From Pseudomonas sp. Seg1 (GTDB lineage: Bacteria > Pseudomonadota > Gammaproteobacteria > Pseudomonadales > Pseudomonadaceae), in the NCBI RefSeq assembly GCF_018326005.1, contig NZ_AP021903.1:1924001-1988000 (forward strand): DNA of 64,000 nt, in the 5' to 3' direction. The position numbers and the translations under genes are program-made. Shown here one piece after another: positions 21,372 through 30,776 of this stretch; the stretch's first letter is position 1; every line of letters starts with the position of its first letter. Under the pieces are notes generated by a model. The model was not told where the DNA came from. It did no database searches and worked only from the letters and a program-made list of their open reading frames with translations.

Positions 21372-22022
21372 CTAGTGTCGAATCAAGTGGCCGCTGGCCG
21401 CGAGTAACTGGCCATCCAGTAAAGCACCTTGCTCACCGAGTGCCAGTCGCCCTTCGGCAAACCAGCGTACCGCCATCGGATAGATCAGGTGTTCCTGAAC
21501 ATGCACTCGCTGCGCCAGACTCTGCGGCGTGTCGTGCAACTCTACCGGTAATACTGCCTGTACGACCAGTGGTCCGCCATCGAGTTCCTCGGTGACGAAG
21601 TGTACGGAGCAGCCGTGTTCCGTATCGCCGGCCTCCAGCGCGCGCTGATGAGTGTGTAACCCTTTGTATTTGGGCAGCAGCGACGGATGGATATTGAGCA
21701 GGCGACCCTGATAGTGGCGAACGAAATCAGCGCTGAGAATGCGCATGAAACCGGCCAGCACCACGAGCTTCGGATTGAATTCGTCGATCAGTTCGACCAA
21801 GGCAGCGTCGAAGGCCTCGCGACCCTCGAATGCCTTGTGATCCAGCGAGCGGGTGGCGATACCCGCGTCACTGGCGCGTTGCAGGCCGTAGGCGTCGGCA
21901 CGGTTGGAAATCACCGCAGCGATGCGAACCGGGCTGTCGCCGGTCCGCGTGCTGTCGATCAAAGCCTGCAAGTTACTGCCGGTGCCGGACAACAGCACCA
22001 CGACATCACAGGTTGCGGACAT
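21372..22022 (-). CDS. purN: Phosphoribosylglycinamide formyltransferase
   Basis: Third step of purine synthesis: transfers formyl from 10-formyl-tetrahydrofolate to GAR. It has 216 residues. The N-terminal motif VVLLSGTGSNLQALID binds GAR phosphate. The catalytic trio is visible in ISNR (Asn), NIHPSLLPKYKG (His) and the Asp of TEELDGGPL. The start overlaps the purM stop by one base (TAATG on the minus strand), so the two are translationally coupled. Confidence 0.96.
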   Translation of the reverse strand: MSATCDVVVLLSGTGSNLQALIDSTRTGDSPVRIAAVISNRADAYGLQRASDAGIATRSLDHKAFEGREAFDAALVELIDEFNPKLVVLAGFMRILSADFVRHYQGRLLNIHPSLLPKYKGLHTHQRALEAGDTEHGCSVHFVTEELDGGPLVVQAVLPVELHDTPQSLAQRVHVQEHLIYPMAVRWFAEGRLALGEQGALLDGQLLAASGHLIRH

Positions 22023-23080
22023 TAATGAGCCTTAAGGTTCTTCAGTTCGACCTGAGCAGCGCCTTCGGCAGCTACAGCGATCTGACCGATGACCCAAGGC
22101 TGCTCGCCAGCGTCACGCAGGGTGTTCAGAGCGACTTCAACGTGCTCCTGAGCCACGCAGATGACCATGCCGACGCCGCAGTTCAGGACGCGGTGCATTT
22201 CGGTATCGTCAACGTTGCCTTGCTCTTGCAGCCAGTCGAAGACGGCCGGGCGAGTCCAGCTGGCAACGTCAACCACGGCCTGAGCGCCTTTTGGCAGAAC
22301 GCGCGGGATGTTGTCGAGCAGGCCGCCACCGGTGATGTGGGCCATGGCTTTGACCGCGCCGGTGTCTTTGATCAGCTTGAGCAGCGGCTTCACGTAGATG
22401 CGGGTCGGAGCCATCAGCAGGTCGGTCAGCGGTTTGCCGTCGAGCTGGATGGTTTCGATGTCTGCACCGGACACCTCGATGATCTTGCGGATCAGCGAGT
22501 AGCCGTTGGAGTGCGGGCCGGACGATGGCAGCGCGATCAGGGCGTCACCGGTGGCGACTTTCGAGCCGTCGATGATTTCGGCTTTTTCCACGACGCCGAC
22601 GCAGAAGCCGGCCAGGTCGTAGTCTTCGCCTTCGTACATGCCTGGCATTTCAGCGGTTTCGCCGCCGACCAGCGAGCAGCCGGACAGTTCGCAGCCAGCG
22701 CCGATGCCGGTAACCACCTGGGCAGCGGTGTCGACGTTGAGTTTGCCGGTGGCGTAGTAGTCGAGGAAGAACAGTGGCTCAGCGCCGCAAACGACGAGGT
22801 CGTTCACGCACATCGCAACCAGGTCGATACCGATGCTGTCGTGCTTGTTCAGGTTCAGCGCCAGACGCAGCTTGGTGCCGACGCCGTCGGTGCCGGAAAC
22901 CAGTACAGGCTGCTTGTAGCCGGCCGGGATTTCGCAGAGGGCGCCGAAACCGCCCAGGCCGCCCATGACTTCCGGGCGCGCAGTGCGCTTGGCGACGCTC
23001 TTGATGCGTTCGACCAATGCTTCACCGGCGTCGATGTCTACACCGGCGTCCTTGTAGCTCAGGGAGGGTTGCTTGCTCAT
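22022..23080 (-). CDS. purM: Phosphoribosylformylglycinamidine cyclo-ligase
   Basis: AIR synthetase, fifth step of purine synthesis; 352 residues from [20 protein letters not shown]. Conserved family segments include [23 protein letters not shown] and [16 protein letters not shown]. The start was chosen over one at 23137 because the family begins at SYKDAGVDI. It forms an operon with purN, the usual proteobacterial arrangement. Confidence 0.97.
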   Translation of the reverse strand: MSKQPSLSYKDAGVDIDAGEALVERIKSVAKRTARPEVMGGLGGFGALCEIPAGYKQPVLVSGTDGVGTKLRLALNLNKHDSIGIDLVAMCVNDLVVCGAEPLFFLDYYATGKLNVDTAAQVVTGIGAGCELSGCSLVGGETAEMPGMYEGEDYDLAGFCVGVVEKAEIIDGSKVATGDALIALPSSGPHSNGYSLIRKIIEVSGADIETIQLDGKPLTDLLMAPTRIYVKPLLKLIKDTGAVKAMAHITGGGLLDNIPRVLPKGAQAVVDVASWTRPAVFDWLQEQGNVDDTEMHRVLNCGVGMVICVAQEHVEVALNTLRDAGEQPWVIGQIAVAAEGAAQVELKNLKAH

Positions 23081-23453
23081 GATCCAGGCCTTTAGGGGAG
23101 GGGATTCAGGGGTAACGACCGAGTTCAGCGGGAACATCGAAATCGAGGGGGCGATGGCCTCACGCGAGTTTCGAGGTGCCCGGCTGTTGCCGGTCTGCGA
23201 AGGCGCGCGATTTTATCAGGCTTGAGGGGCAGCGGCCATCCTCGCACCGACGGGCAGGGCCATATCGGCGGAAATTTTTTGCAATTGAGGCGTACGGGTG
23301 CCTGTATAAGGTGTGGCAATTAACCGTCTATCGTTATCACTGTGCAAAAACTTACCGCCGCCGTGTGAATGTTTTGCAACGGCCGAGGGTCACAGCCTTG
23401 CTCAACCGGTTCACGCGGCCTGTTCCAGCCGCTCCTGTCGACGGGAATTTTCC

Positions 23454-24512
23454 ATGCGTTTTTGTAAATTGTTGTTTGTGGGCTGTTTGTCTGTGGTCAG
23501 CCTGGCGAGTCATGCCGAAAACCTCAAAGGCCTCTATCAAGTACGTGAGCCGGTCCACGGCCAGGCACCGGAAGAACGTGATCGCGCGACTCAGGCTGCG
23601 CTGGATACGCTGGTCCTGCGCCTGACCGGCGACCCAAAAGCCCCGCAGAGTCCAGGGCTGGCGGCGATTCGCAAAGATCCGCAGCAGATCATCAGCCAGT
23701 TCGGTTTTGATGCCGGGCCGCCGGAGGTGCTAAAGGTCGACTTCGATCCGGCGACCACCGAACAGGCCCTGCGCCGTGCCGGGTTGTCCTTGTGGGGCGC
23801 CAGTCGACCTTCGATTCTGAGCTGGTGGCTGAACGACTCTACCGAAGGTTCGAGTCTGGTCGGTGACGGTCAGGCCGCGGCCGCGCCGTTGCGTACGGCT
23901 GCTCAGCACCGTGGTTTGCCGCTGCGTTTGCCGCTGGCCGATCTGAGTGAGCAACTGGTTGCCACGGCGCCTGCTTTGGAAGGAAGCGATCCGGCGCCGT
24001 TGCGCGGTGCTTCGGAGCGCTACAACGCGGATGCCTTGCTGGCCGTGCATGCGCGCGAAGAGGGCGGGCAGTGGCAAGCCAAATGGCACTTGTGGCTGGG
24101 CGATCAAAAAGAAGCTGGCAGCGTGCAGGGCGCCGATCAGGTCGCCGTGGCCGATGCGGTGATGCTGGCGGTGGCCGAGCGCCTGGCGCCACGCTTTGTT
24201 GCCAAGCCCGGGGCTTCGGGGCAGCAGACCCTGGAAGTGCAGGGCATGAATCTTGAGCATTACGCCACGCTGCTGCGGTTACTCGAACCGTTCGGCGTGC
24301 GTCTGCAAAGTGTCGATGGCGATCGCATCGTCTATCGGGTCAATGGCAGTGCCGATCAGATGCGTGCGCAGTTGTCGCTGGCAAAGTTGCAGGAACTGCC
24401 CGCCGAAGCGCCCGTGCCAGTTGCAGCGCCACAGCCAGCAGTAGCAGGTGCTCCGCCCGTTGTGGCTCCGGCCCCGACACCGGCGGCCCCGTCGTTGCGG
24501 TTTCGCTGGTAA
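23454..24512 (+). CDS. DUF2066 family exported protein
   Basis: A 352-residue protein with a signal peptide (MRFCKLLFVGCLSVVSLASH, cleavage likely near AEN). It matches the DUF2066 family: NLKGLYQVREPV, then LRLTGDPKAP and FSIL-like WGASRPSILSWWLND. The C-terminus is Pro/Ala rich. Function unknown; a divergent position opposite purM and just before the AI-2E-type permease is common in Pseudomonas. GGGAATTTTCC precedes the ATG, a weak ribosome site. Confidence 0.85.
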   Translation: MRFCKLLFVGCLSVVSLASHAENLKGLYQVREPVHGQAPEERDRATQAALDTLVLRLTGDPKAPQSPGLAAIRKDPQQIISQFGFDAGPPEVLKVDFDPATTEQALRRAGLSLWGASRPSILSWWLNDSTEGSSLVGDGQAAAAPLRTAAQHRGLPLRLPLADLSEQLVATAPALEGSDPAPLRGASERYNADALLAVHAREEGGQWQAKWHLWLGDQKEAGSVQGADQVAVADAVMLAVAERLAPRFVAKPGASGQQTLEVQGMNLEHYATLLRLLEPFGVRLQSVDGDRIVYRVNGSADQMRAQLSLAKLQELPAEAPVPVAAPQPAVAGAPPVVAPAPTPAAPSLRFRW

Positions 24513-24546
24513 GTCTTTCCTTATATAGAAGCAACAGGAGTGGTAC

Positions 24547-25620
24547 ATGGCCGATACGCGGCGTTGGTTCTGGCTCGGTGGGGTAGTCCTGCTTTGCGCG
24601 TTTGTATGGTTGTTGCATCCGATCCTCACGCCGTTTCTGGTGGCGTTGCTGCTGGCGTATCTGTTCGATCCGCTGGTGGATCGTCTGGAGCGCCTCGGTC
24701 TGTCGCGCACCTGGGGCGTGATCGCCGTGTTTGCCTTGTTCACCCTGATCGTCACGGCGCTGTTGCTGGTACTGGTGCCGATGCTCGCCAAACAATTGCT
24801 GCGCTTGTACGAACTGGCGCCGCAGATGCTCGACTGGTTGCAGCACACGGCGTTGCCGTGGGCACAGGCGAAGCTCGGGCTGTCGGATGGCTTCTGGAAG
24901 TTCGACAAGGTCAAGGCGGCGATCAGCGAGCACATGGGTCAGACCACTGACATTGTCAGTGTGGTGCTGAGTCAGGCAACGGCGTCGAGCCTGGCGTTGA
25001 TCGGCTGGCTGGCCAATCTGGTGCTGATCCCGGTGGTGAGCTTTTACCTGCTGCGCGACTGGGACGTGATGATGGCCAAGATCCGCAGCCTGCTGCCGCG
25101 CGATCGTGAAGTAACCATCGTGTCGCTGGCGGGCGAATGTCATGAAGTGCTTGGGGCATTTGTGCGCGGTCAGTTGTTGGTGATGGTGGCGCTGGGTGTG
25201 ATCTACGCGGCGGGACTGATGATCGTCGGTCTCGAGTTGGGGCTGTTGATCGGCCTGATCGCGGGCCTAGCGGCGATCGTGCCGTACATGGGCTTCGTGA
25301 TCGGCATCGGCGCGGCGCTGATTGCCGGGTTGTTCCAGTTCGGCGGTGATCTTTACCCGATGATCGGGATTGTTGCGGTGTTCATGGTCGGCCAAGCGCT
25401 GGAAGGCATGGTGCTGACGCCTTTGCTGGTGGGCGACCGCATTGGTCTGCACCCGGTGGCGGTGATCTTTGCGATTCTGGCCGGTGGCGAGTTGTTCGGG
25501 TTTACCGGGGTACTGCTGGCGTTGCCAGTGGCGGCGGTGATCATGGTGCTGGTGCGCCACGTACACGACTTGTACAAGGACTCCGACATCTATAGCGGGG
25601 CGGACGAGCCCGAGTTGTAG
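24547..25620 (+). CDS. AI-2E family transporter / PerM-type permease
   Basis: A 357-residue inner-membrane protein with about eight hydrophobic segments and the family features LLAYLFDPLVDRLER near residue 40 and IAGLAAIVPYMGFVIGIGAA near 240. Members include TqsA and proposed sodium/proton antiporters, so a role in AI-2 export should not be assumed. AGGAGTGGTAC precedes the ATG. It is 34 bp after the DUF2066 gene and likely co-transcribed with it. Confidence 0.88.
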   Translation: MADTRRWFWLGGVVLLCAFVWLLHPILTPFLVALLLAYLFDPLVDRLERLGLSRTWGVIAVFALFTLIVTALLLVLVPMLAKQLLRLYELAPQMLDWLQHTALPWAQAKLGLSDGFWKFDKVKAAISEHMGQTTDIVSVVLSQATASSLALIGWLANLVLIPVVSFYLLRDWDVMMAKIRSLLPRDREVTIVSLAGECHEVLGAFVRGQLLVMVALGVIYAAGLMIVGLELGLLIGLIAGLAAIVPYMGFVIGIGAALIAGLFQFGGDLYPMIGIVAVFMVGQALEGMVLTPLLVGDRIGLHPVAVIFAILAGGELFGFTGVLLALPVAAVIMVLVRHVHDLYKDSDIYSGADEPEL

Positions 25621-25630
25621 TGGCAGTGAC

Positions 25631-25659
25631 GGCCACCCGGCAAATCGCCGGGTTGGCCC
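25631..25659 (+). terminator. Hairpin after the AI-2E-type gene
   Basis: GGCCACCCGGC and GCCGGGTTGGCC pair with one bulge around AAATC. No U-run follows, so termination by this hairpin alone is uncertain. Confidence 0.4.
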
Positions 25660-25827
25660 GTGTCATGCAGGTGTTGGCGTCAGAGAATCTGTCATAAAAC
25701 CAGTGTGTTAACGCAAACCTTTGATTTGGCTGGACTCTGTTGCATTGTGCGCTCAGCTTCACGGGTATAAACTTCGCAAACTTTACACAGAGGCCACTAA
25801 CGGTTCCTTGGGAACTGTTCAGTCAGC

Positions 25828-26532
25828 ATGAAACCGATTCAGCTGCCCCTAGGTGTGCGTCTGCGTGACGACGCCACCTTCATCAACTACTACCCAGGCG
25901 CCAATGCCGCTGCACTCGGCTATGTCGAGCGCCTATGCGAAGCCGACGCCGGCTGGACAGAAAGCCTGATCTACCTGTGGGGCAAACACGGCGTAGGGCG
26001 TACGCATCTGTTGCAGGCCGCGTGTCTGCGTTTCGAGCAGATGGGCGAGCCGGCGGTGTATCTGCCGTTGGCCGAGTTGATGGATCGCGGTATCGAAATT
26101 CTCGACAATCTTGAGCAGTACGAACTGGTCTGCCTGGACGACTTGCAGGTGATTGCCGGCAAGGCGGACTGGGAAGAGGCGATGTTTCATCTGTTCAACC
26201 GTCTGCGTGACAGCGGTCGGCGCCTGTTGATTGCTGCTTCGACCTCGCCGCGTGAACTGCCGGTCAAACTGGCTGACCTGAAATCGCGTCTGACCCTGGC
26301 GCTGATCTTTCAGATGCGCCCACTCTCCGATGAAGACAAATTGCGTGCTTTGCAATTGCGCGCATCGCGTCGTGGTTTGCACCTGACTGACGAAGTCGGG
26401 CATTTTATTTTGACTCGCGGCACCCGCAGCATGAGTGCACTGTTTGACCTGCTTGAACAGCTTGATCAGGCCTCGTTGCAGGCGCAACGCAAGCTCACCA
26501 TTCCCTTCCTCAAAGAAACCCTCGGCTGGTAG
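25828..26532 (+). CDS. hda: DnaA regulatory inactivator Hda
   Basis: A 234-residue AAA+ protein homologous to the ATPase domain of DnaA but without its DNA-binding domain. With the DNA-loaded beta clamp, Hda triggers DnaA-ATP hydrolysis and so limits re-initiation. The clamp-binding motif QLPL is at the N-terminus (MKPIQLPLGVRL). The P-loop has the Hda-type form GKHGVGRTHLLQA, with Arg in place of the usual Lys. Walker B is LVCLDDLQVI. No strong ribosome site is visible; the N-terminal motif supports the start. Confidence 0.95.
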   Translation: MKPIQLPLGVRLRDDATFINYYPGANAAALGYVERLCEADAGWTESLIYLWGKHGVGRTHLLQAACLRFEQMGEPAVYLPLAELMDRGIEILDNLEQYELVCLDDLQVIAGKADWEEAMFHLFNRLRDSGRRLLIAASTSPRELPVKLADLKSRLTLALIFQMRPLSDEDKLRALQLRASRRGLHLTDEVGHFILTRGTRSMSALFDLLEQLDQASLQAQRKLTIPFLKETLGW

Positions 26533-26758
26533 CCATCCCTTTGGTTCTGCGGCTTTCAGCGTGTTTCGGCATATTACAGGCGCCAGAAAATCCGCGTTCC
26601 TGCACCGCTTGCAGGTCGCGTATTCGTTCAAATGGGCTTAAGCGCTTAGATGTAAACGAGAAACCGAGAAGTCACAAAAAGATCGATTGAATTTGCAAAT
26701 GAGGTCGATAGCGGGCATAGTCTCGGCTTCTTTACAACTATCAGCCACGGTCGTGCCC

Positions 26759-27376
26759 ATGCTAAAGCGCTTCGCACCCCTCGTGCCTCTCGCACTCGTC
26801 ACCCTGTTGTTCGGTTGCGCTGCTCATTCTCCAGTTCAAGAGCAGCCACAACAGGTTAAAAATTCTGCCACTGCCCAGTCTTCCGTTATTTACCAGGAAG
26901 AGCTGGACACCGAAAAAGAACTGTCGGACTTCAACGGCAACAAGCCTTACCAGCTTCCAGTTCTGGCCGACAGCATCCTCGAACGCGGCATGTCCCTGAT
27001 CGGTACCCGTTACCGTTTCGGTGGTACATCTGAAGCCGGTTTCGATTGCAGCGGTTTCATCGGCTATCTGTTCCGCGAAGAGGCCGGCATGAACCTGCCA
27101 CGCTCCACTCGCGAAATGATCAACGTGGATGCGCCGCTGGTATCGCGTAGCAACCTCGAGCCGGGCGATCTGCTGTTCTTCGCCACCAACGGTCGTCGCG
27201 GTCGTGTCAGCCACGCCGGGATCTACCTCGGTGACAACCAGTTCATCCATTCCAGCAGTCGTCGCAGCGGCGGTGTTCGCATCGACAGCCTGGGTGACAG
27301 CTACTGGAGCAAGACCTTCATCGAAGCCAAGCGTGCACTCGCCATGGCCCCGACCGTGGTCACCGCGCGCAAGTAA
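26759..27376 (+). CDS. NlpC/P60 family lipoprotein (first of a pair)
   Basis: A 205-residue predicted lipoprotein endopeptidase acting on peptidoglycan stem peptides. The lipobox LLFGC gives C20. The NlpC/P60 triad is C97 in AGFDCSGFIGYLF, H152 in RVSHAGIYLGD and H164 in QFIHSSS. The start MLKRFAPLVPL was chosen because the signal peptide begins there; an upstream TTG at 26687 would bury it. The next gene encodes a paralog with the same layout. Confidence 0.92.
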   Translation: MLKRFAPLVPLALVTLLFGCAAHSPVQEQPQQVKNSATAQSSVIYQEELDTEKELSDFNGNKPYQLPVLADSILERGMSLIGTRYRFGGTSEAGFDCSGFIGYLFREEAGMNLPRSTREMINVDAPLVSRSNLEPGDLLFFATNGRRGRVSHAGIYLGDNQFIHSSSRRSGGVRIDSLGDSYWSKTFIEAKRALAMAPTVVTARK

Positions 27377-27466
27377 TTTCCCGGTTGTCGCCACGTCCGT
27401 GGCGACAACAAAGCTTCCCGGCAACGGAGTAGACCTAGACTTTACAAGGTGAAGTTAAAGTCTTAC

Positions 27467-27494
27467 TTGAAGTTTGCCGCGTAGCCGCTAGAAT
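27467..27494 (+). promoter_or_regulatory. Putative sigma70 promoter before the second NlpC/P60 gene
   Basis: TTGAAG (27467-27472), a 16-bp spacer and TAGAAT (27489-27494). Transcription would start near 27502, just ahead of the hairpin at 27515-27548. Sequence match only. Confidence 0.5.
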
Positions 27495-27514
27495 CCTGAA
27501 TCTATATTGATGGC

Positions 27515-27550
27515 AAACCGCCTGCGTGCTGCGCAGGCGGTTTTGTTTTC
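27515..27550 (+). terminator. Terminator-like hairpin between the two NlpC/P60 genes
   Basis: AAACCGCCTGCG pairs with CGCAGGCGGTTT around a short TGCTG-type loop and is followed by TGTTTTC. It lies downstream of a putative promoter and 50 bp before the second gene. It may therefore be the terminator of the first gene, or an attenuator in the leader of the second. Confidence 0.75.
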
Positions 27551-27597
27551 TGTCCATCCGGCAGAGAAAGCCGCAGCCAGATCAGGATGTTCTGCTT

Positions 27598-28134
27598 ATG
27601 ACCATGTCGGCCCGTCTCGCATTGATCTTCTTCGCAGCGCTGCTCAGCGCCTGCGCCAGTCGTACTCCGCCGTCTGCGCCTGTAGTTCGCGCTCCGGTCG
27701 TGTTCGGCCCTTCCCAATCTTTCTCGCCCGCTGCTGAAGACGTGCTGTTCCGCGCGCTTGGTCTGGTCGGCACGCCTTATCGCTGGGGTGGCAACACGCC
27801 GGATTCAGGGTTTGATTGCAGCGGGCTCATAGGTTTTGTCTACCGTGATGCGGCGGGTATCTCTCTGCCGCGCTCGACTCGCGAGCTGATTGTGATGCAG
27901 GCGCCGAATGTCGGTAAGGAAGGCTTGCAGACGGGGGATCTGATCTTCTTCGCCACCAATGGTGGTTCGCAGGTCAGCCATGCGGGGATTTACGTCGGGG
28001 AAGGGCGCTTTGTGCATGCACCGGCTACTGGCGGTACGGTGAAGCTGGATAGCCTGTCGAAGGCGTATTGGCAGAAGGCTTATCTGAGCGCCAAGCGGGT
28101 GTTGCAACCTGAGCATCTGGCGCATAACCCGTAA
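27598..28134 (+). CDS. NlpC/P60 family lipoprotein (second of a pair)
   Basis: A 178-residue paralog of the preceding protein. The lipobox LLSAC gives C19. The catalytic residues are C74 (SGFDCSGLIGF), H128 (QVSHAGIYVGE) and H140 (RFVHAPA). The ATG at 27598 has AGGA 11 nt upstream; an ATG at 27604 is also in frame. Both copies keep an intact triad, so neither is obviously inactive. Confidence 0.9.
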   Translation: MTMSARLALIFFAALLSACASRTPPSAPVVRAPVVFGPSQSFSPAAEDVLFRALGLVGTPYRWGGNTPDSGFDCSGLIGFVYRDAAGISLPRSTRELIVMQAPNVGKEGLQTGDLIFFATNGGSQVSHAGIYVGEGRFVHAPATGGTVKLDSLSKAYWQKAYLSAKRVLQPEHLAHNP

Positions 28135-28164
28135 TTCAATTCTTTGAAGAACCCTTATGGGAGC

Positions 28165-28310
28165 GGGCTTGTGTGGCGAGGGGATTTATCACCGATGGGT
28201 GGCGAAGCCGCCCCAAAACAACCCTCTCAGTCCACCCGTTGTACCGAGTGTGATGGTTTGGCGACTGCTTCGCAGCCGATCGGGGATAAATCCCCTCGCC
28301 ACACAAGCCC
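28165..28310. repeat. Long palindromic repeat, GAGGGGATTTA family (copy 2)
   Basis: Two perfect 26-bp inverted arms (28165-28190 and 28285-28310) contain GTGTGGCGAGGGGATTTATC and flank a 94-bp centre. The centre has weaker pairing (GGTGGCGAAGCCGCC; CTGCTTCGCAGCC). It fills the gap between the second NlpC gene and the convergent dehydrogenase gene and may act as a terminator for both. Confidence 0.9.
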
Positions 28311-28344
28311 ACTCCCGCAGGTATTGCGTACAGCGGTTAGAACT

Positions 28345-29658
28345 CTACTTCGCTGAAGACACCCGCCACACCTTGTTCCCCACATCATCCGCCACCAGCA
28401 AGCCGCCTTGCTGATCGATCACCACGCCTACCGGGCGGCCAAGCGCGTTCTCGTCCTTGTCGAGAAACCCCGTCAGCACATCCACCGGCGCACCTCTCGG
28501 CTTGCCGCCGGTAAACGGCACGAAAATCACTTTATAGCCACTGTGCGGCTTGCGGTTCCATGAGCCGTGCTGGCCAATGAACGCACCTTCCTTGAACTGC
28601 GCCGGCAGCGTGTTGCCTGCGGCGAAGGTCAGGCCCAGCGAAGCCGTGTGCGGGCCGACGGCGTAGTCTGGAGCAATCGCCTTGGCGACCAGATCGAGAT
28701 TCTGCGGCTCCACCCGCACATCGACGTGCTGGCCGTAATAGCTGAATGGCCAACCATAGAAGCCGCCATCCTTGACCGAGGTAATGTAGTCCGGCACCAG
28801 ATCGCTGCCGATTTCGTCACGCTCGTTGACTGCCGTCCACAACGCACCGCTGGTAGGTTCCCAGGCCAGACCGTTGGGATTGCGAATGCCCGAGGCGAAA
28901 ATCCGGTGATTGCCGGTCGCCCGATCCACTTCCCAGATCGCGGCGCGACCTTCCTCTTTATCCAGGCCGTTTTCGCCGACGTTGCTGTTCGAGCCGACCG
29001 TGACGTACAGCTTGCTGCCGTCCTTGCTGGCGATGACGTTCTTGGTCCAATGGTGATTCAGCGTACCGCCGGGCAGATCCGTGACTTTGATCGGTTGCGA
29101 CTTGATCTCGGTCGCGCCAGCTTCGTAATGGAAGCGCAGCAGGCGATCGGTATCCGCCACATACAGATCATTGCCGACCAGGGTCATGCCAAACGGCGAG
29201 TTGAGATTCTGCAGAAACACCGTGCGTGTCTCGGCCACGCCATCGTGATCGGCGTCGCGCAGCAGGGTGATGCGGTTCGGGCTCGGCACGCCGGCGCCAG
29301 CCTTGCCCATGACTTTCTTCATCACCCAGCCACGAACGCCGCTGCTGTCGTCAGGTTTCGGCGGGGCATTGGTTTCGGCCACCAGCACATCACCATTGGG
29401 CAGCACGTAGAGCCATCGCGGATGATCGAGGCCTTCGGCGAACGCGGCAACCTGGGTGCCTGCCGCTGCTGTCGGTTTGCCGCCCTCGGGCCAGCCGACC
29501 GCCGGAGCAATATTCACCGTCGGGATCAGGGTCTTATTGGGTTCGGGCAGCTTCGGTGACGGGCCGGTGCCGTCGGAAACTTGCAGGCTGGAGGATTCAC
29601 CGCAGGCGGTGAGCCCTCCGGCGAGGGCGATGACGAAAACGAGCTGGGACTTGCGCAT
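28345..29658 (-). CDS. Sorbosone-dehydrogenase-like beta-propeller lipoprotein
   Basis: A 437-residue protein of the soluble glucose/sorbosone dehydrogenase type: a six-bladed beta-propeller that binds PQQ in characterised members. A lipobox (GGLTAC, C19) predicts a lipoprotein. Family segments include [54 protein letters not shown] and [24 protein letters not shown] use is inferred from the family. The start at 29658 coincides with the signal peptide. Confidence 0.88.
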   Translation of the reverse strand: MRKSQLVFVIALAGGLTACGESSSLQVSDGTGPSPKLPEPNKTLIPTVNIAPAVGWPEGGKPTAAAGTQVAAFAEGLDHPRWLYVLPNGDVLVAETNAPPKPDDSSGVRGWVMKKVMGKAGAGVPSPNRITLLRDADHDGVAETRTVFLQNLNSPFGMTLVGNDLYVADTDRLLRFHYEAGATEIKSQPIKVTDLPGGTLNHHWTKNVIASKDGSKLYVTVGSNSNVGENGLDKEEGRAAIWEVDRATGNHRIFASGIRNPNGLAWEPTSGALWTAVNERDEIGSDLVPDYITSVKDGGFYGWPFSYYGQHVDVRVEPQNLDLVAKAIAPDYAVGPHTASLGLTFAAGNTLPAQFKEGAFIGQHGSWNRKPHSGYKVIFVPFTGGKPRGAPVDVLTGFLDKDENALGRPVGVVIDQQGGLLVADDVGNKVWRVSSAK

Positions 29659-29724
29659 TACTGATCTTCCCTATGAATGCATTCCTAATCATAGAGGAGC
29701 GCGCAAGCCCGATGGTTCAACTGC

Positions 29725-30309
29725 TCAACTGCGGGCCTCTTTGAACAGTACGGCGATGCCCGGGTGATAGTTGCCGGCTTCGTTGCGCAGCTTGCGATAG
29801 GCGTAAGGGAAATACCAGGCGACGGCGCAGGTGTGTTCCTTTTGCAGGTCGTCGACCATGTCTTGCAGTTCTTCGGGGCTGGCGCTGTGCTGGGCTTTTT
29901 GCGGGGCGACAAACAGGCAGCCGAGTTTTAGATCGCTGGCAAAGCTGATGCGTTTGGCGTCGCCGGTGATCTCCTGCAGGGCTTGGGTCAGGTTGAGGTT
30001 GTTGACTCGCGGCCAGCGTTGCGTGGCCTGGATGTATGCGCGGTCTTCGCTGCCGGCGAGAAACAGGTCGGCACGGGCATTGCGCTCACCGTCTTCGTTT
30101 TGCTTGCGGGTGGCCGTCTGTTCCAGCGTCACCAGCTCGGCCATCCATGCCGCCGCCGAGAGCAGGCCGAGATTGGCTTTCTCGTCATGCCAGTAGGGCG
30201 TGTCGCTGTCGCCGCGCACGGCGTTGTAGCGGTCGATACAGTCAAACCAGCGTTCAAGCACCGGGCGCAGGAATTCCAGGCGCGGGTTGCTGATGATCAT
30301 GCCTTGCAT
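29725..30309 (-). CDS. Conserved protein of unknown function
   Basis: A 194-residue soluble protein I do not recognise. It has no signal peptide or membrane segment. It is rich in Trp, Tyr and charged residues (NPRLEFLRPVLERWFDCIDRY; AVAWYFPYAYRKLRNEAGNY). Several starts are possible. I chose ATG at 30309 (MQGMIISNPR) because AAGGA lies 8 nt upstream. Its 5' end faces the cobalamin riboswitch but it is on the opposite strand, so it is not part of that operon. Confidence 0.7.
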   Translation of the reverse strand: MQGMIISNPRLEFLRPVLERWFDCIDRYNAVRGDSDTPYWHDEKANLGLLSAAAWMAELVTLEQTATRKQNEDGERNARADLFLAGSEDRAYIQATQRWPRVNNLNLTQALQEITGDAKRISFASDLKLGCLFVAPQKAQHSASPEELQDMVDDLQKEHTCAVAWYFPYAYRKLRNEAGNYHPGIAVLFKEARS

Positions 30310-30483
30310 CGTAATCATCCTTATTGTTGTGATGGCTTTTTCGAGAAAAGCATGGCTCTTTGATATCACTTGTCTGAGCATGGCACAAGATTGACGCCAG
30401 TTAATTGATCGACGGCAGTTATTCGCCCGACGGCCCCCTCTTTAATTGACGCTCCACCCCCAACCCTCTAACCTTCGCGGCTT

Positions 30484-30690
30484 GTTTCAGGTGCTCTGTG
30501 ACCTGCGTCGACAGAGTGAAACAGGGAAGCCGGTGAGGGTTGTCTTCGAGCGAAGAGCGACCACGATCCCGGCGCTGCCCCCGCAACGGTAAATGAGTGA
30601 AAACTGCGTCGAATGCCACTGCTCAAAGCGGGAAGGCGCGCAGTCAGGCGAACGCCGCTCATGAGCCCGGAGACCGGCCTGATCCATCCA
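30484..30690 (+). ncRNA. Cobalamin riboswitch
   Basis: The leader carries the adenosylcobalamin aptamer elements in order: GGGAAGCCGGTGAGGGT near 30524-30540, GCTGCCCCCGCAACGGTAA near 30575-30594, the B12 box GCCACTG at 30615-30621, and GAGCCCGGAGACCGGCCTGA at 30663-30682. It precedes cobO, so B12 should repress the whole cob operon. The aptamer is intact by eye. Confidence 0.95.
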
Positions 30691-30692
30691 GC

Positions 30693-30722
30693 GGCATCAC
30701 GGTGGGCGATGCCAGGCTTTTT
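30693..30722 (+). terminator. Expression-platform hairpin of the cobalamin riboswitch
   Basis: GGCATC (30693-30698) pairs with GATGCC (30708-30713), followed by AGGCTTTTT. This looks like a short intrinsic terminator used when B12 is bound, 55 bp before the cobO start. Confidence 0.6.
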
Positions 30723-30776
30723 GCCGTCTATTCTTGTGCCTGCCCGCCGTTATCCAGCCTCAACGGAGAGCTCCCC

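Noticed and set aside
24547..25620. Calling the AI-2E family protein a quorum-signal exporter
   Set aside because: The family name is historical; members have other activities and nothing in the neighbourhood concerns AI-2.
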